Source: JBDHWG01 sp046328525
GTDB taxonomy: Bacteria; Chloroflexota; Anaerolineae; Epilineales; JAHCIE01
DNA length: 64,000 nt
Reading direction: 5' to 3'
NCBI GenBank assembly: GCA_046328525.1
Contig: JAXLWK010000003.1
Location: 62,001-126,000 of the forward strand
The position numbers were made by a program, and so were the translations under genes. This document shows, piece after piece, positions 7,836 through 18,316 of this stretch (position 1 is its first letter; every line of letters begins with the position of its first letter). The notes under the pieces are model-generated. The model had not been told where the DNA came from, did no database searches, and worked only from the letters and a program-made list of their open reading frames with translations.

Positions 7836-8882
7836 TTAGCGCGTCTCGGTCACTTTGTGGATGCCACGCGGCTGGTCCACGTCCAGGTCGCGGGCGCGCG
7901 CCAGGTACATGGCGAACAACTGGCCGGGGATGATGGTGATGAGCGGCGATACCCACTCCGGCACCGTCACCGGCAGGCGGAGCGGCGTCCGCGCCAGGGC
8001 CAGGATCTCCGCGGCGTCGCTCACGCCGATGATCTCCGCGCCGCGCTCGCGCAGCGTCTCGATGACGACGCGCATCTCCGACGCCATAGCGCCCGATGGC
8101 GCAATGACGATGGTCGGGAACGCTTCCTCGACCAGGGCGAGGGGGCCGTGCATGAAATCGGCGCTGCTATACGGCTCGGCCATGACGTAGGTCAGCTCTT
8201 TGACCTTGAGCGCCGTCTCGAACGCGGTGCAGTAGTTGTAGCCGCGCCCCAGGACGACGCACAGCCGCATGTAGCGGTAGCGCTCGGCGTAGCGCTCGAT
8301 GTCCGCCGCCAGGCTGAGGGTTGCGGCGACGATGTCGGGTACGCCGTCGAGGGTGGTGAGCATGAGGTGGTCGTCGGCGATGGCAGCGCTGAGCAGGGCG
8401 ATGGCGGCCAGCTCGCTGGTGTACGTCTTGGTCGCCGCCACCGCCTTCTCGACGCCGGCGTGCAGGCCGATAACATAGTCGGCGGCCCTGGCGAGATCGG
8501 AGGCCGGCTCGTTGGTGATGGCGACGGTGAGCGCGCCCTGCTCCCGCCCGTCGTTCACGACTGAGACAATGTCGGGGCTTTTCCCGCTCTGGCTGATGCC
8601 GATGATCAGGGCGTTCTCGTAGCGCGGCGGCTGGTGGTAGATAGTGTGCAGGCTCGGCGTGGCGAGGGCGATGGGCAGCCCATTGACCGCGCCGAACAGG
8701 TATTGCGCGTACCGTGCGGCGTTGTCGCTCGTGCCGCGCGCTGCGATAACCCCGTGGGTGACACGTCGGCCGTGGATGTCCTCCGCCAGGGCCTCGATGT
8801 TGGCGCGCTCGACGGCGAGCAGTGTCGCCAGGATTTGGGGCTGTTCGTGGATTTCCTGGTAAAGGTGGGATTGCTGGATCAT
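7836..8882 (-). CDS. SIS-domain aminosugar isomerase/deaminase (GlmS C-terminal-like)
   Basis: A 348-residue protein with two SIS domains, like the isomerase half of glucosamine-6-phosphate synthase but without the glutaminase domain. The first SIS domain shows AARGTSDNAARYAQYL and ISQSGKSPDIVSV, the phosphosugar-binding Ser/Thr loops. The second contains GRGYNYCTAFETALKVKELTY and the Glu typical of the isomerase site. Family members act as fructosamine or glucosamine-6-phosphate deaminases. Upstream of murQ it would plausibly convert GlcN-6-phosphate to fructose-6-phosphate and ammonia. The ATG at 8882 (MIQQSHLYQEIHEQP) begins the conserved region; the ribosome site (GAGG) is weak. Confidence 0.88.
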   Translation of the reverse strand: MIQQSHLYQEIHEQPQILATLLAVERANIEALAEDIHGRRVTHGVIAARGTSDNAARYAQYLFGAVNGLPIALATPSLHTIYHQPPRYENALIIGISQSGKSPDIVSVVNDGREQGALTVAITNEPASDLARAADYVIGLHAGVEKAVAATKTYTSELAAIALLSAAIADDHLMLTTLDGVPDIVAATLSLAADIERYAERYRYMRLCVVLGRGYNYCTAFETALKVKELTYVMAEPYSSADFMHGPLALVEEAFPTIVIAPSGAMASEMRVVIETLRERGAEIIGVSDAAEILALARTPLRLPVTVPEWVSPLITIIPGQLFAMYLARARDLDVDQPRGIHKVTETR

Positions 8883-9780
8883 TCGGCCTCGCGGGTGGGT
8901 CAGATTATGCGCTGCGCTCCATTGTATCAAAACATGGCGGCTCCTGTCCAAACTGCGAAGAATCGCGCCCTTGAAACGCTCGACGCTTCAATGGCGACAA
9001 TAGACAGCGCATCCTCACAGATGGAAGTCGCCGGCCGACGCCTGGCACTCAAGTGCCAGGCTAAAGGAACAAAGCCTGCTCAAGCAGGCTCGGATGGGCA
9101 TGACGCGCCCAGGCCAGCCTGCTTGAGCAGGCTTTGCCCTCTTTGGGGTGCGGGGGCGGAACGCCCCTGCTGCGGTGGCGTCGGCCGGCGCGAACACCCC
9201 CAGAGCTTATTTTCAAGGGGGTTCCTCATGGACTTATGTCCACCAGCAGACGGATGAAAATCGCTGTCACGCCGAACGCCAGGTCCGCCCGCCGCTGAAG
9301 CAGCGGGCTACGAATGGAAGCCTGAGAGGCTGCCGCGCCGTCTCCCCCAGCCCCTTGGGCTTGCATCAGTAGCCGTAGGCTTGAGCCTACGGCGGCCGGC
9401 CGGCAACGACGCGGTCCAGGCTTATTTTCAGGAGAGGAGCGTGCCGACGCGACGAAGCAATCTCGCGGTGGGTGAAAGGCCCGTTTGTGCCACGCTAGAC
9501 CGTCTTTCGCCAGGCGGGGGATTGCTTCGCTGACGCTGCTCAGAAACTTCACGTCCTGCTGTCATGCCGAGTGCAACGAGGCATCTGGGCCGCCGCAGTT
9601 CAGCCCCCTCCCTCGTCGGGGTGACATTCGGAAGTTTCTTGTGTCGGCGCACGCCGTCCTAGGGCGTGGGGGTCTCGCAATGACCGTTGGGCCGTAATTT
9701 GGCGCTGGCGCGTGCCGTCGCACGCCATCGAAACCTGGCAGCGACGGCATGTCATCCTGCTCCCAATGCGCTCGCAGCGT
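8883..9780. repeat. Gene-free, hairpin-rich spacer between valS and the amino-sugar operon
   Basis: No convincing coding frame. It contains a 20-nt palindrome CCTGGCACTCAAGTGCCAGG at 9041-9060. A 21-nt inverted-repeat pair lies at 9070-9090 and 9116-9136, each arm itself a palindrome around TCAA or TTGA (AGCCTGCTCAAGCAGGCT). A 22-nt palindrome spans 9372-9393 (GCCGTAGGCTTGAGC then CTACGGC). Pairing ACGAAGCAATC/GATTGCTTCG segments lie near 9459 and 9522, and the dispersed element at 9577-9641 follows. The valS transcript ends into it and the SIS gene starts from it, but no clear promoter was found. Confidence 0.7.
9577..9641 (+). repeat. Dispersed asymmetric repeat, copy 1 (inverse of 44522-44594)
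   Basis: Its reverse complement begins CAAGAAACTTCCGAATG and continues CACCC, a G-rich run, GGCTGAACTGC and GCCCAGATGCC. The 44522 copy reads the same order: CAAGAAACTTCCGAATG (17 identical bases), CCACCC, GGCTGGACTGC, GCCCAGATGCC. It is therefore an asymmetric repeat of about 65-75 nt present in opposite orientations. Confidence 0.7.
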
Positions 9781-12516
<2,736 letters not shown>

Positions 12517-12536
12517 ACGTCCACCTCCTGTACAAA

Positions 12537-12568
12537 CAAAAAACCCCCTCGTCTCAAGGACGAGAGGG
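12537..12568 (-). terminator. Regulated terminator of the valS T-box
   Basis: On the minus strand CCCTCTCGTCC pairs around TTGA with the complementary GACGAGGGGG and is followed by TTTTTTG. The 5' side lies just after the T-box sequence, the arrangement required for antiterminator/terminator switching. Confidence 0.9.
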
Positions 12569-12826
12569 ACTGCCTCACGTGGTACCACCTTGCTTCCGCG
12601 CGTCGGACCGCACCCTGTGGGGTGGGCCGGTGCTACGGCGCTCGCTGCGATAACGGGCATGCCCGGGCCAGCTTGACGAGCGCGGGGGCGCTCTCTCGGC
12701 TGGCCGACTCCCAGGCGACGTTCGGCGGTGCGGGCTGTGGAGGGCTTCCAGCCGCTGACCCTCCTTCTCTATCAGGCCGCAGTCACCTACTCCTCCTGCT
12801 CAACGTCAGTCGGTGTAAGGTTGTGT
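12537..12826 (-). promoter_or_regulatory. T-box riboswitch leader of valS
   Basis: The minus-strand leader contains the T-box sequence AAGGTGGTACCACG (about 12591-12578), which base-pairs with the NCCA end of uncharged tRNA, followed by a rho-independent terminator. Stem I features upstream include GGAGGAGTAGGTGA and a GGCTGGAAGCC apical segment. GAACGTCGCC near the 3' side of stem I offers GTC (12719-12717), a Val codon, as specifier. The length of about 290 nt is normal. The specifier assignment is inferred from position and is consistent with the valS gene that follows. Confidence 0.92.
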
Positions 12827-12832
12827 ACGCTA

Positions 12833-12861
12833 ATTGTAGCCGAGGCGCGTCCACCTGTCAA
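12833..12861 (-). promoter_or_regulatory. Sigma70-type promoter of the valS T-box transcript
   Basis: On the minus strand TTGACA (12861-12856), a 17-bp spacer and TACAAT (12838-12833). Predicted initiation near 12826 places the T-box leader at the transcript 5' end. Confidence 0.85.
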
Positions 12862-12951
12862 TCATCCGCGCATCCGCCATTTGCATGATTGTCCTCACAC
12901 GTTTAAGATTCCTGTACGCGCTATTGCGTCGCTCTAGAGGACGGTTTTCGC

Positions 12952-13245
12952 ATGGTGCAATTGCTGATGACGTGGGACGTTCAGCCCGGCCAGGAGGACG
13001 CCCACATCGAGTTCATCGCCAAGACGTTCATTCCGCGCATGGTTCGCCTCGGCTTTCGCCTCCGCGATGTCTGGTCCACGCTGTATGGCGAAGCGCCGCA
13101 GATGGCCGTCGGCTGGCTCGCCGACGATCGGTCGCAGCTCCAGGCGCTTGTCACGTCCAAGGAGTTCACGTCGCTGCGCGAGGGGCTGGAGCCGTTCGTC
13201 ACCGACTTCCACGCGCGTGTCGCGCCGCTGGACGACATGTTCTAG
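12952..13245 (+). CDS. Conserved small protein, function unknown
   Basis: A 97-residue soluble protein (MVQLLMTWDVQPGQEDAHIEF...). The pattern of a beta strand, a long helix (EFIAKTFIPRMVRLGF), two further strands and a second helix resembles the dimeric alpha/beta-barrel (Dabb/NIPSNAP-like) fold, but I recognise no diagnostic residue. AGAGGA lies 10 bases before the ATG. It is monocistronic, divergent from valS, and followed by a clear intrinsic terminator, which supports it as a real gene. Confidence 0.72.
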   Translation: MVQLLMTWDVQPGQEDAHIEFIAKTFIPRMVRLGFRLRDVWSTLYGEAPQMAVGWLADDRSQLQALVTSKEFTSLREGLEPFVTDFHARVAPLDDMF

Positions 13246-13269
13246 CCGCGCCCTTCCCAGAGACCAAAC

Positions 13270-13303
13270 GCGGGCTTCTCCTCAGAGAGGCCCGCGCCTT
13301 TTT
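13270..13303 (+). terminator. Rho-independent terminator after the 97-residue protein gene
   Basis: GCGGGC (13270) pairs with GCCCGC (13290), with an inner CTC/GAG and a CTCA loop, followed by GCCTTTTT. Confidence 0.85.
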
Positions 13304-13412
13304 GACTCGGAGAAGTTGTGGCGACCTGGGAGGCTGTCTGCAACAGCGACCTGACCACCTGAGGGCGGTCCGCCGCGCACCGCAGGAGGGCGCTTCCGCC
13401 CCGCGCGCGCTG

Positions 13413-13730
13413 TCAGGCTTCGCCCGCCGGGGAGCTGCTCGCCGGAGGGCTACTCGCCGGCTTGCTCTCCGTCGTGGTGGTGGAGGAGTCGGACTTCTCC
13501 TCTTTCTTCCCGTTTCCTGCGCTGCCGCCGGTAATCGCCTTCGACTGGGTGGAGCGGCTGTCGGTGCTGTACCAGCCCGAGCCTTTGAAAACGATAGGCG
13601 CAGGCGTGATCACGCGGCGAACGGGGCTGCCGCACGTCGGGCACGCGGTCAGGGCCGAATCCTTGAACGACTGCCACTGCTCAAACTGTCCACAGGTTTC
13701 ACATTGATATACGTAGGTCGGCACGGTCAC
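13413..13730 (-). CDS. FmdB-family zinc-ribbon protein
   Basis: A 105-residue protein. The first 45 residues form the FmdB/CxxC_CxxC_SSSS zinc ribbon (YVYQCETCGQFEQWQSF, then ACPTCGSPVRRVI) with four Cys ligands. FKGSGWYSTDSR follows, typical of the family. The rest is a low-complexity Ser/Thr/Pro/Lys tail ending PAGEA. Family members are proposed regulators, but no molecular role is established. The gene stands alone, about 65 bp downstream of no clear partner, with ACGGTCACACTCC before the GTG/ATG region and only a weak ribosome site. Confidence 0.85.
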   Translation of the reverse strand: MTVPTYVYQCETCGQFEQWQSFKDSALTACPTCGSPVRRVITPAPIVFKGSGWYSTDSRSTQSKAITGGSAGNGKKEEKSDSSTTTTESKPASSPPASSSPAGEA

Positions 13731-13796
13731 ACTCCTACAGCCAGAGTCAGTCTCTCACCTGATTTTGAGATTATTCGCGGCGCATATCTTACGTCC

Positions 13797-15224
13797 CTAG
13801 TACGCGCCTGTCCCGAGCAGGACGGTGGGGATGGTGCGCAGCAGGATTTTCAGGTCGAGGAGCAGCGACCAGTTCTCGGCATAGTACAGGTCGAGCATCA
13901 CCATCTCGTCGAAGGTGAGCTGGCTGCGGCCGCTGACCTGCCACAACCCTGTCACGCCGGGCGCGACGTCGAGCCGTCGCCGGTGCCACTCGTTGTACTG
14001 CTCGACCTCGCGCGGGATCGGCGGACGCGGCCCGACGAGGCTCATGTCGCCGCTGAGGACGTTGAGGAGCTGCGGCAGCTCGTCGAGACTGGTGCGGCGG
14101 ATGAAGCGCCCGACGCGTGTCTGCCGCGGGTCGTTGCGCATCTTGAACAGCGGGCCGCTGGCCTCGTTCATCGCCGTGAGCTGCGTGAGCTGCTGCTCCG
14201 CGTCCACGCGCATCGAGCGGAACTTGTACAGCGTGAACGGCCGCCCATATAGCCCGACGCGGGTCTGGCGGAACAGGATCGGGCCGGGCGAGTCGAGGCG
14301 GATGGCGAGGGCGATCAGCAGCGTGATCGGCGCGGTGATGACGAGGGTGATAGCGGCGATGGCGACGTCCAGGCCGCGCTTGAGGGCGCGGTTCCAGCCG
14401 CGAATCGTCGGCTCGCGCACACCGAGCAGCGGGATGCCGCTGATGCTGTCAATATGCACTTGGTTGAGCTGGAGCTGGAACATGTCGGGGACGATGCGCA
14501 CGCGCACGTGGGCGTCTTCGCAGGCGTCCACGACCGCCGTGATGGCGTCGCGGGCGGTCATCGGCAAGGTCACGATGACGTCGTTGACGCCTTGCTCGTT
14601 GATCACCCGGCGGATGTCGCCGACGCGCCCCAAGGCCGGGAAGCGCCCAATGGCGCCCGCCTGCTTGTCCGGCGCATCGTCCAGGTAGCCGATGATCTGG
14701 TAGCCCATCTCCGGCTGCGCCACGATGCTGCGCATGATCGCCATGCCGACTTCGCCGGCGCCGACGATGAGCAGGTGGTCGGTGCCAACCCCACGGCGGT
14801 GCAGCCAGGCGCGCACGGAGCTTTCGATGAGGCGGCTGAGCGAAAGCAGGATGACGATGACCACGGCCGCGTAGACGAGCATCAGGCGGGACACCGCCAG
14901 CGGGCGCGAGGAGAAGAACCACACGATGAGCAGGGCGATGCCGACGACCGTCCCGCTGAATATCAGGTACACCGAGTCGAGCCACGAGGCGCTGCGCCGC
15001 TGGTCGTACAGCCCTTCGAGCTTGTAGGCCAGCAGCAGGATGCCTGTCAGCAGTATCGCCGAGCCGTAATACGCCTCGAACTCGACATAATTCATCTCAT
15101 CCACTGGCTCGATCCACTGGACGTTGTAGCGCAGCCAGTACGCGATGGCGAACCCGACGAGGACGAGGATGGCGTCGGTGAGGACGAGCAGGAGGCGCCA
15201 GCGGCGGCGAAACCGGGATGTCAT
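13797..15224 (-). CDS. Undecaprenyl-phosphate sugar phosphotransferase (polyprenyl glycosylphosphotransferase)
   Basis: A 475-residue membrane enzyme that transfers a sugar-1-phosphate from a nucleotide sugar to undecaprenyl phosphate, starting exopolysaccharide or O-unit assembly. About four N-terminal membrane helices precede a Rossmann-like CoA-binding domain (LLIVGAGEVGMAIM, about residue 150). A fifth helix (LDVAIAAITLVITAPITLLIALAI) then leads to the catalytic domain with PGPILFRQTRVG, FTLYKFRSMRVDAE, RRTSLDELPQLLNVLSGDMSLVGPRPP and PGVTGLWQVSGRS. The order and length match WcaJ/CpsE-type proteins. The ATG at 15224 overlaps the upstream GT4 stop (ATGA), so the two are translated together and probably build one glycan. 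Confidence 0.93.
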   Translation of the reverse strand: MTSRFRRRWRLLLVLTDAILVLVGFAIAYWLRYNVQWIEPVDEMNYVEFEAYYGSAILLTGILLLAYKLEGLYDQRRSASWLDSVYLIFSGTVVGIALLIVWFFSSRPLAVSRLMLVYAAVVIVILLSLSRLIESSVRAWLHRRGVGTDHLLIVGAGEVGMAIMRSIVAQPEMGYQIIGYLDDAPDKQAGAIGRFPALGRVGDIRRVINEQGVNDVIVTLPMTARDAITAVVDACEDAHVRVRIVPDMFQLQLNQVHIDSISGIPLLGVREPTIRGWNRALKRGLDVAIAAITLVITAPITLLIALAIRLDSPGPILFRQTRVGLYGRPFTLYKFRSMRVDAEQQLTQLTAMNEASGPLFKMRNDPRQTRVGRFIRRTSLDELPQLLNVLSGDMSLVGPRPPIPREVEQYNEWHRRRLDVAPGVTGLWQVSGRSQLTFDEMVMLDLYYAENWSLLLDLKILLRTIPTVLLGTGAY

Positions 15225-16450
15225 GCGGCCTGTCCTGTCGGGGAGGGGGGCCGGGCGGCCGCGATGGGGCGGCCGGCGAGGACGTCGCGGTAGACACTGG
15301 CGGTCAGCGCCGCGGTGCGCTGCCAGGTGAACTGGGCGGCGCGGGCGATGCCCCGCTGCCGCAGGTCGTCGCGGAGCGCCCTGTCCGACAGAACGCGGCC
15401 GAGGGCGTCGGCGATGGCGGAGATGTCGCGCGGCTCGACGAGCACGCCGGCGTCGCCGACGACCTCCGGCAGCGACGAGGACGACGAGGAGACGACGGCC
15501 GCGCCGCATGCCAGGGCTTCCAGGGGCGGCAGGCCGAAGCCCTCGTAGAGCGAAGGGTAGACGAAAACATCCGCCGCGGCGTACCACAGCGGCAATTCCG
15601 CCTGGGGCACGAAGCCGGGGAAGAAGACGTGGCCGTTCAGGCCAAGCTCTTCGACGAGTTGGAAGAGGGGCTGGAAGCCCCAGCCGGCTCCTCCCGCCAG
15701 TACGAGCGGCGGCGCGTCGGGCGCTCGCTGACGCAGCAGGGCGTAGGCGCGGAGCAGCGCATCGAGGTTCTTGCGCGGCTCCAACGTGCCCAGGCTGAGG
15801 ATGAACCGCGGCGGCAGCCCGCGCCGTTGGCGGAACGCCGCAATCTCCCCTGGTGGCGGTGGCGCCAGCTCCGGGTCCACGCCGAGGGGAATCGCGGCGA
15901 CTTTGTGGGCCGGGACGCCCAGTAGCCGGATGAGATCGTTGCGGGTACTCACAGAGTCGGCGATCACAGCATTGGCCCGTTGGACGCTCAATCGGGTGAT
16001 GGTGGATACGTAAAGGCGATTGAGGCGGTTGAAGGCCGCCGGGTACAGGAACACCGTCAGATCATGGACGGTCACGACGCCGGGCGTCCCGCGCATCAGG
16101 GGCAGCGCGTAGGCCAGGCCATGCACCAGGCGGACGCCTTGCTCCCACAAGTCCAGGGGCTGCGCCGTCTGCTCCCAGGCGATGCGCCCGGCGCGGCTCT
16201 GGGTGGGCCAGCGCGTGTAGGCCAGCCGCAGCCCGGCCGGCGTCGCGCCGGCCAGCCGCGTGTCGGCGACGTAGCCGAGATAGTCGAGGTCCGGCGCGGC
16301 CACCGGCAGGTGCGTCAGCAGGCCGTAGATATAGCGGTTGATGCCGGCGCCGCGATAGTTGTCGGAGAGCGACAACAGGTGCGCGCTTAGGGCCACGGTC
16401 GGCTTCGGCGCGGGACGGCTCGCCAGGGCGGATGCGGGTTTGCGTGTCAT
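15221..16450 (-). CDS. GT4-family glycosyltransferase
   Basis: A 409-residue GT-B enzyme. The donor-binding C-terminal half has LSLGTLEPRKNLDALLRAY and the E-x7-E motif in YEGFGLPPLEALACGAAVVSS. The N-terminal half begins LSAHLLSLSDNYRGAGINRYIYGLL, an acceptor-side domain with the G-x-G loop. It retains sugar configuration and probably acts on lipid-linked sugars made by the coupled phosphotransferase downstream. The start at 16450 lies only about 12 bases from a TATAAT, so the message may be nearly leaderless, and no ribosome site is visible. Confidence 0.9.
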   Translation of the reverse strand: MTRKPASALASRPAPKPTVALSAHLLSLSDNYRGAGINRYIYGLLTHLPVAAPDLDYLGYVADTRLAGATPAGLRLAYTRWPTQSRAGRIAWEQTAQPLDLWEQGVRLVHGLAYALPLMRGTPGVVTVHDLTVFLYPAAFNRLNRLYVSTITRLSVQRANAVIADSVSTRNDLIRLLGVPAHKVAAIPLGVDPELAPPPPGEIAAFRQRRGLPPRFILSLGTLEPRKNLDALLRAYALLRQRAPDAPPLVLAGGAGWGFQPLFQLVEELGLNGHVFFPGFVPQAELPLWYAAADVFVYPSLYEGFGLPPLEALACGAAVVSSSSSSLPEVVGDAGVLVEPRDISAIADALGRVLSDRALRDDLRQRGIARAAQFTWQRTAALTASVYRDVLAGRPIAAARPPSPTGQAA

Positions 16451-16461
16451 AACGTGTATTC

Positions 16462-16489
16462 ATTATACCACACTCGGTCGTTGGAACAA
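16462..16489 (-). promoter_or_regulatory. Promoter of the GT4-glycosylphosphotransferase operon
   Basis: On the minus strand TTGTTC (16489-16484), a 16-bp spacer and TATAAT (16467-16462). The start codon ATG is at 16450, leaving a 5' leader of only a few bases. Confidence 0.65.
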
Positions 16490-16507
16490 GTTTCCTTCCC
16501 GCGCCAA

Positions 16508-16543
16508 CGAAAGACCCTGAGGGAGTCCGCATCCCTCAGGGTC
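16508..16543 (-). terminator. Intrinsic terminator after doxX-like gene
   Basis: GACCCTGAGGGA and its complement TCCCTCAGGGTC (16513-16543) form a long perfect stem around a short loop, followed on the minus strand by TTTCG. It lies 27 bp after the DoxX stop and before the next promoter. Confidence 0.75.
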
Positions 16544-16569
16544 CAGTCGGCTATTCAGTTGCCGCGATC

Positions 16570-17184
16570 CTACTTCGCCGGGGTGGGTTTGCCCTGGGGT
16601 GGGGCTGCGTCGCCCGCCGGGACTCGATACCAGGGGGTGCCGAGCAGGGGCAGCAGCCAGCGATCCAGGCCGTACCACCCGGCAACCTTCCACGCGCCCA
16701 TGATGAGGATGGCAATCACGAACAGCAGACCGTTCGTGCTGGCCGAGCCGGCCATGATGAAGTTGAAGTTCAGCAGAGCGCCGCCGAAGGCGGCGATGCC
16801 GGTCAACGCGCCCACGATCAGGCCGAGGCCGACGGCGATCTCGCCAAACATGATTACCTTGGAGAACCATGTATAAGACCCGGTATCCAGCAGGAATTGG
16901 ATGAAGGCGCGATACCAGTCATACGAGATCGGCGGCCGGCCCTGGGCGGGAATCGCCACCGCGCCGGCCCAGAAGCCCTTGAGCGCCGACCCGTCCCACC
17001 ACGCCGGGGTTGTGATCTTGCCGTAGCCGGACTGAAGCCACTGCCAGCCGAGGAACAGCCGCAGAATCAGCCACAGCCACGACAGCCTGGTCGAGTTGAA
17101 CAGGAGCCGGGCAATGGGGGGATCGGGAACGACGATCTCGCCAGCCTGGCCGACGATGGATTGTGGGTTCGCTCGAGACGCCAT
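16570..17184 (-). CDS. DoxX/DoxD-family membrane protein
   Basis: A 204-residue protein with four hydrophobic helices typical of the DoxX superfamily: LSWLWLILRLFLGWQWLQSGYGKI first, then VIMFGEIAVGLGLIVGALTGIAAFGGALLNFNFIMAG. The GxxK and E-x-x-x-G-L-x-L-I-x-G segments are conserved. Relatives include the thiosulfate:quinone oxidoreductase DoxD subunit and redox-linked membrane proteins, but no function can be fixed here. The start follows GGAGAGAATCTC. A near-perfect palindrome overlaps the likely promoter (17241-17260), and a strong terminator follows, so it is a single-gene unit. Confidence 0.85.
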   Translation of the reverse strand: MASRANPQSIVGQAGEIVVPDPPIARLLFNSTRLSWLWLILRLFLGWQWLQSGYGKITTPAWWDGSALKGFWAGAVAIPAQGRPPISYDWYRAFIQFLLDTGSYTWFSKVIMFGEIAVGLGLIVGALTGIAAFGGALLNFNFIMAGSASTNGLLFVIAILIMGAWKVAGWYGLDRWLLPLLGTPWYRVPAGDAAPPQGKPTPAK

Positions 17185-17240
17185 GAGATTCTCTCCTTGC
17201 TCCTTGAGACCTGTCGCACGCCCGACGGCGCGCAGAATTC

Positions 17241-17260
17241 AGTGGTGCAATTGTACCACT
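17241..17260. promoter_or_regulatory. Candidate operator upstream of doxX-like gene
   Basis: AGTGGTGCAATTGTACCACT is a 20-bp palindrome with one mismatched pair. On the minus strand it contains TACAAT, a plausible -10, so a bound repressor would block RNA polymerase. It lies 57 bp upstream of the start codon. Confidence 0.5.
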
Positions 17261-17369
17261 ACGGTCAAGTTCAAGTGTAGCCCTGCCACCGCTTCCGCAA
17301 GTCCAGGGTCATCGTTGTCGCTGCTCTAACCACGCGATGCCACGCCTTGCTCGCTGTGTGTGCCGCAAC

Positions 17370-17398
17370 TTGCCGCGGCGGACGGCCTTTGCTATACT
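17370..17398 (+). promoter_or_regulatory. Promoter of the SGNH-hydrolase gene
   Basis: TTGCCG (17370-17375), a 17-bp spacer and TATACT (17393-17398), about 50 bp upstream of the start codon. Confidence 0.6.
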
Positions 17399-17448
17399 AT
17401 CGCCCGCGCCTTCAGCCACACCTCTGACAAGGGACTGTCAAGCACGTT

Positions 17449-18312
17449 ATGGACGAGTCAGACCCGAATCCACATTCAGCCCGCCCGAGATCCCGCTATC
17501 CGCTTTTCTTCTTTCTGGCAGCCCTTGTTGCACTGGCCGCCGGTGTCGCCCTCTTTCCGTCGGTGCGCCCCGCCCGCGCCGATGGCGGCAGCCACGTTCT
17601 CGTCGCCGGCGACTCCTTTGCCGGACCCGTCGCATCTGAGCTAAGGAAGTTCGTGCGTAGCAACCCGGATGTCACCGTGAAAACCGACTTTCGCGTGGCG
17701 TCGGGGCTGGCGCACCCGGACTTCTTCGACTGGCCGACGCGCATGCAATGGGATCTCGCCACGGAAGCGCCGGATGTGGTGGTGCTGCTTCTGGGTACGA
17801 ATGACACGATGGAGATGCGGGTCGGCCGCCAGTTCTTCTCGAAAGGCACGCCCGCCTGGCGCGAGGAGTATGGGGCGCGGGTGGGCGCGATGATGGACAT
17901 GGTCGGGCAGGCAGGGGCGCAGATGGTCTGGGTTGCGCCGCCGGTCATGCGCGACGACTGGCGTAACGACATGGTCAACATCATCAACGACATCATCGCC
18001 GAGCAGGCCGCCGCGCGGCCCTGGGTGCGCTACGTGGACACGCGCCCGCTCCTGTCGGACACCGACGGCTCGTTTGCCCTGGCGCTGCCCGACGCCGACG
18101 GGAACATAGTGCCGGTGCGCAAGACCGACGGCATCCACCTGACGTGGGACGGCTCGCACTGGGTCGCCGGCCTGATCTACCGCGTGTTGACCCAGAACGC
18201 CGACACGTCCGGCGTCACCCAGTCCGTCGCCGACGACGCGCCCGCGCCGACGGCCACACCGACGCCGACCCCGCCGCCTCCGCCACCCGACAAACACCCC
18301 AAGAAGAAATAG
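17449..18312 (+). CDS. Exported SGNH/GDSL hydrolase (DUF459-like)
   Basis: A 287-residue protein with an N-terminal signal anchor (RYPLFFFLAALVALAAGVALFPSVRPARA). The SGNH fold shows block I VAGDSFAGPV with the nucleophile Ser, block III LLLGTNDTMEM with the oxyanion Asn, and the C-terminal DGIHLTWDGSHW supplying Asp and His. The C-terminus is a Pro/Thr-rich tail (ATPTPTPPPPPPDKHPKKK), as in wall-spanning proteins. Relatives are acyl esterases, including O-acetyl-modifying enzymes of peptidoglycan or polysaccharide; the substrate is unknown. It lies tail to tail with LysE (4 bp gap). Confidence 0.88.
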   Translation: MDESDPNPHSARPRSRYPLFFFLAALVALAAGVALFPSVRPARADGGSHVLVAGDSFAGPVASELRKFVRSNPDVTVKTDFRVASGLAHPDFFDWPTRMQWDLATEAPDVVVLLLGTNDTMEMRVGRQFFSKGTPAWREEYGARVGAMMDMVGQAGAQMVWVAPPVMRDDWRNDMVNIINDIIAEQAAARPWVRYVDTRPLLSDTDGSFALALPDADGNIVPVRKTDGIHLTWDGSHWVAGLIYRVLTQNADTSGVTQSVADDAPAPTATPTPTPPPPPPDKHPKKK

Positions 18313-18316
18313 CGCG

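Noticed and set aside
8883..9780. Possible CRISPR array in the hairpin-rich spacer
   Set aside because: Repeats are palindromes of different sequence, irregularly spaced, with no cas genes nearby.
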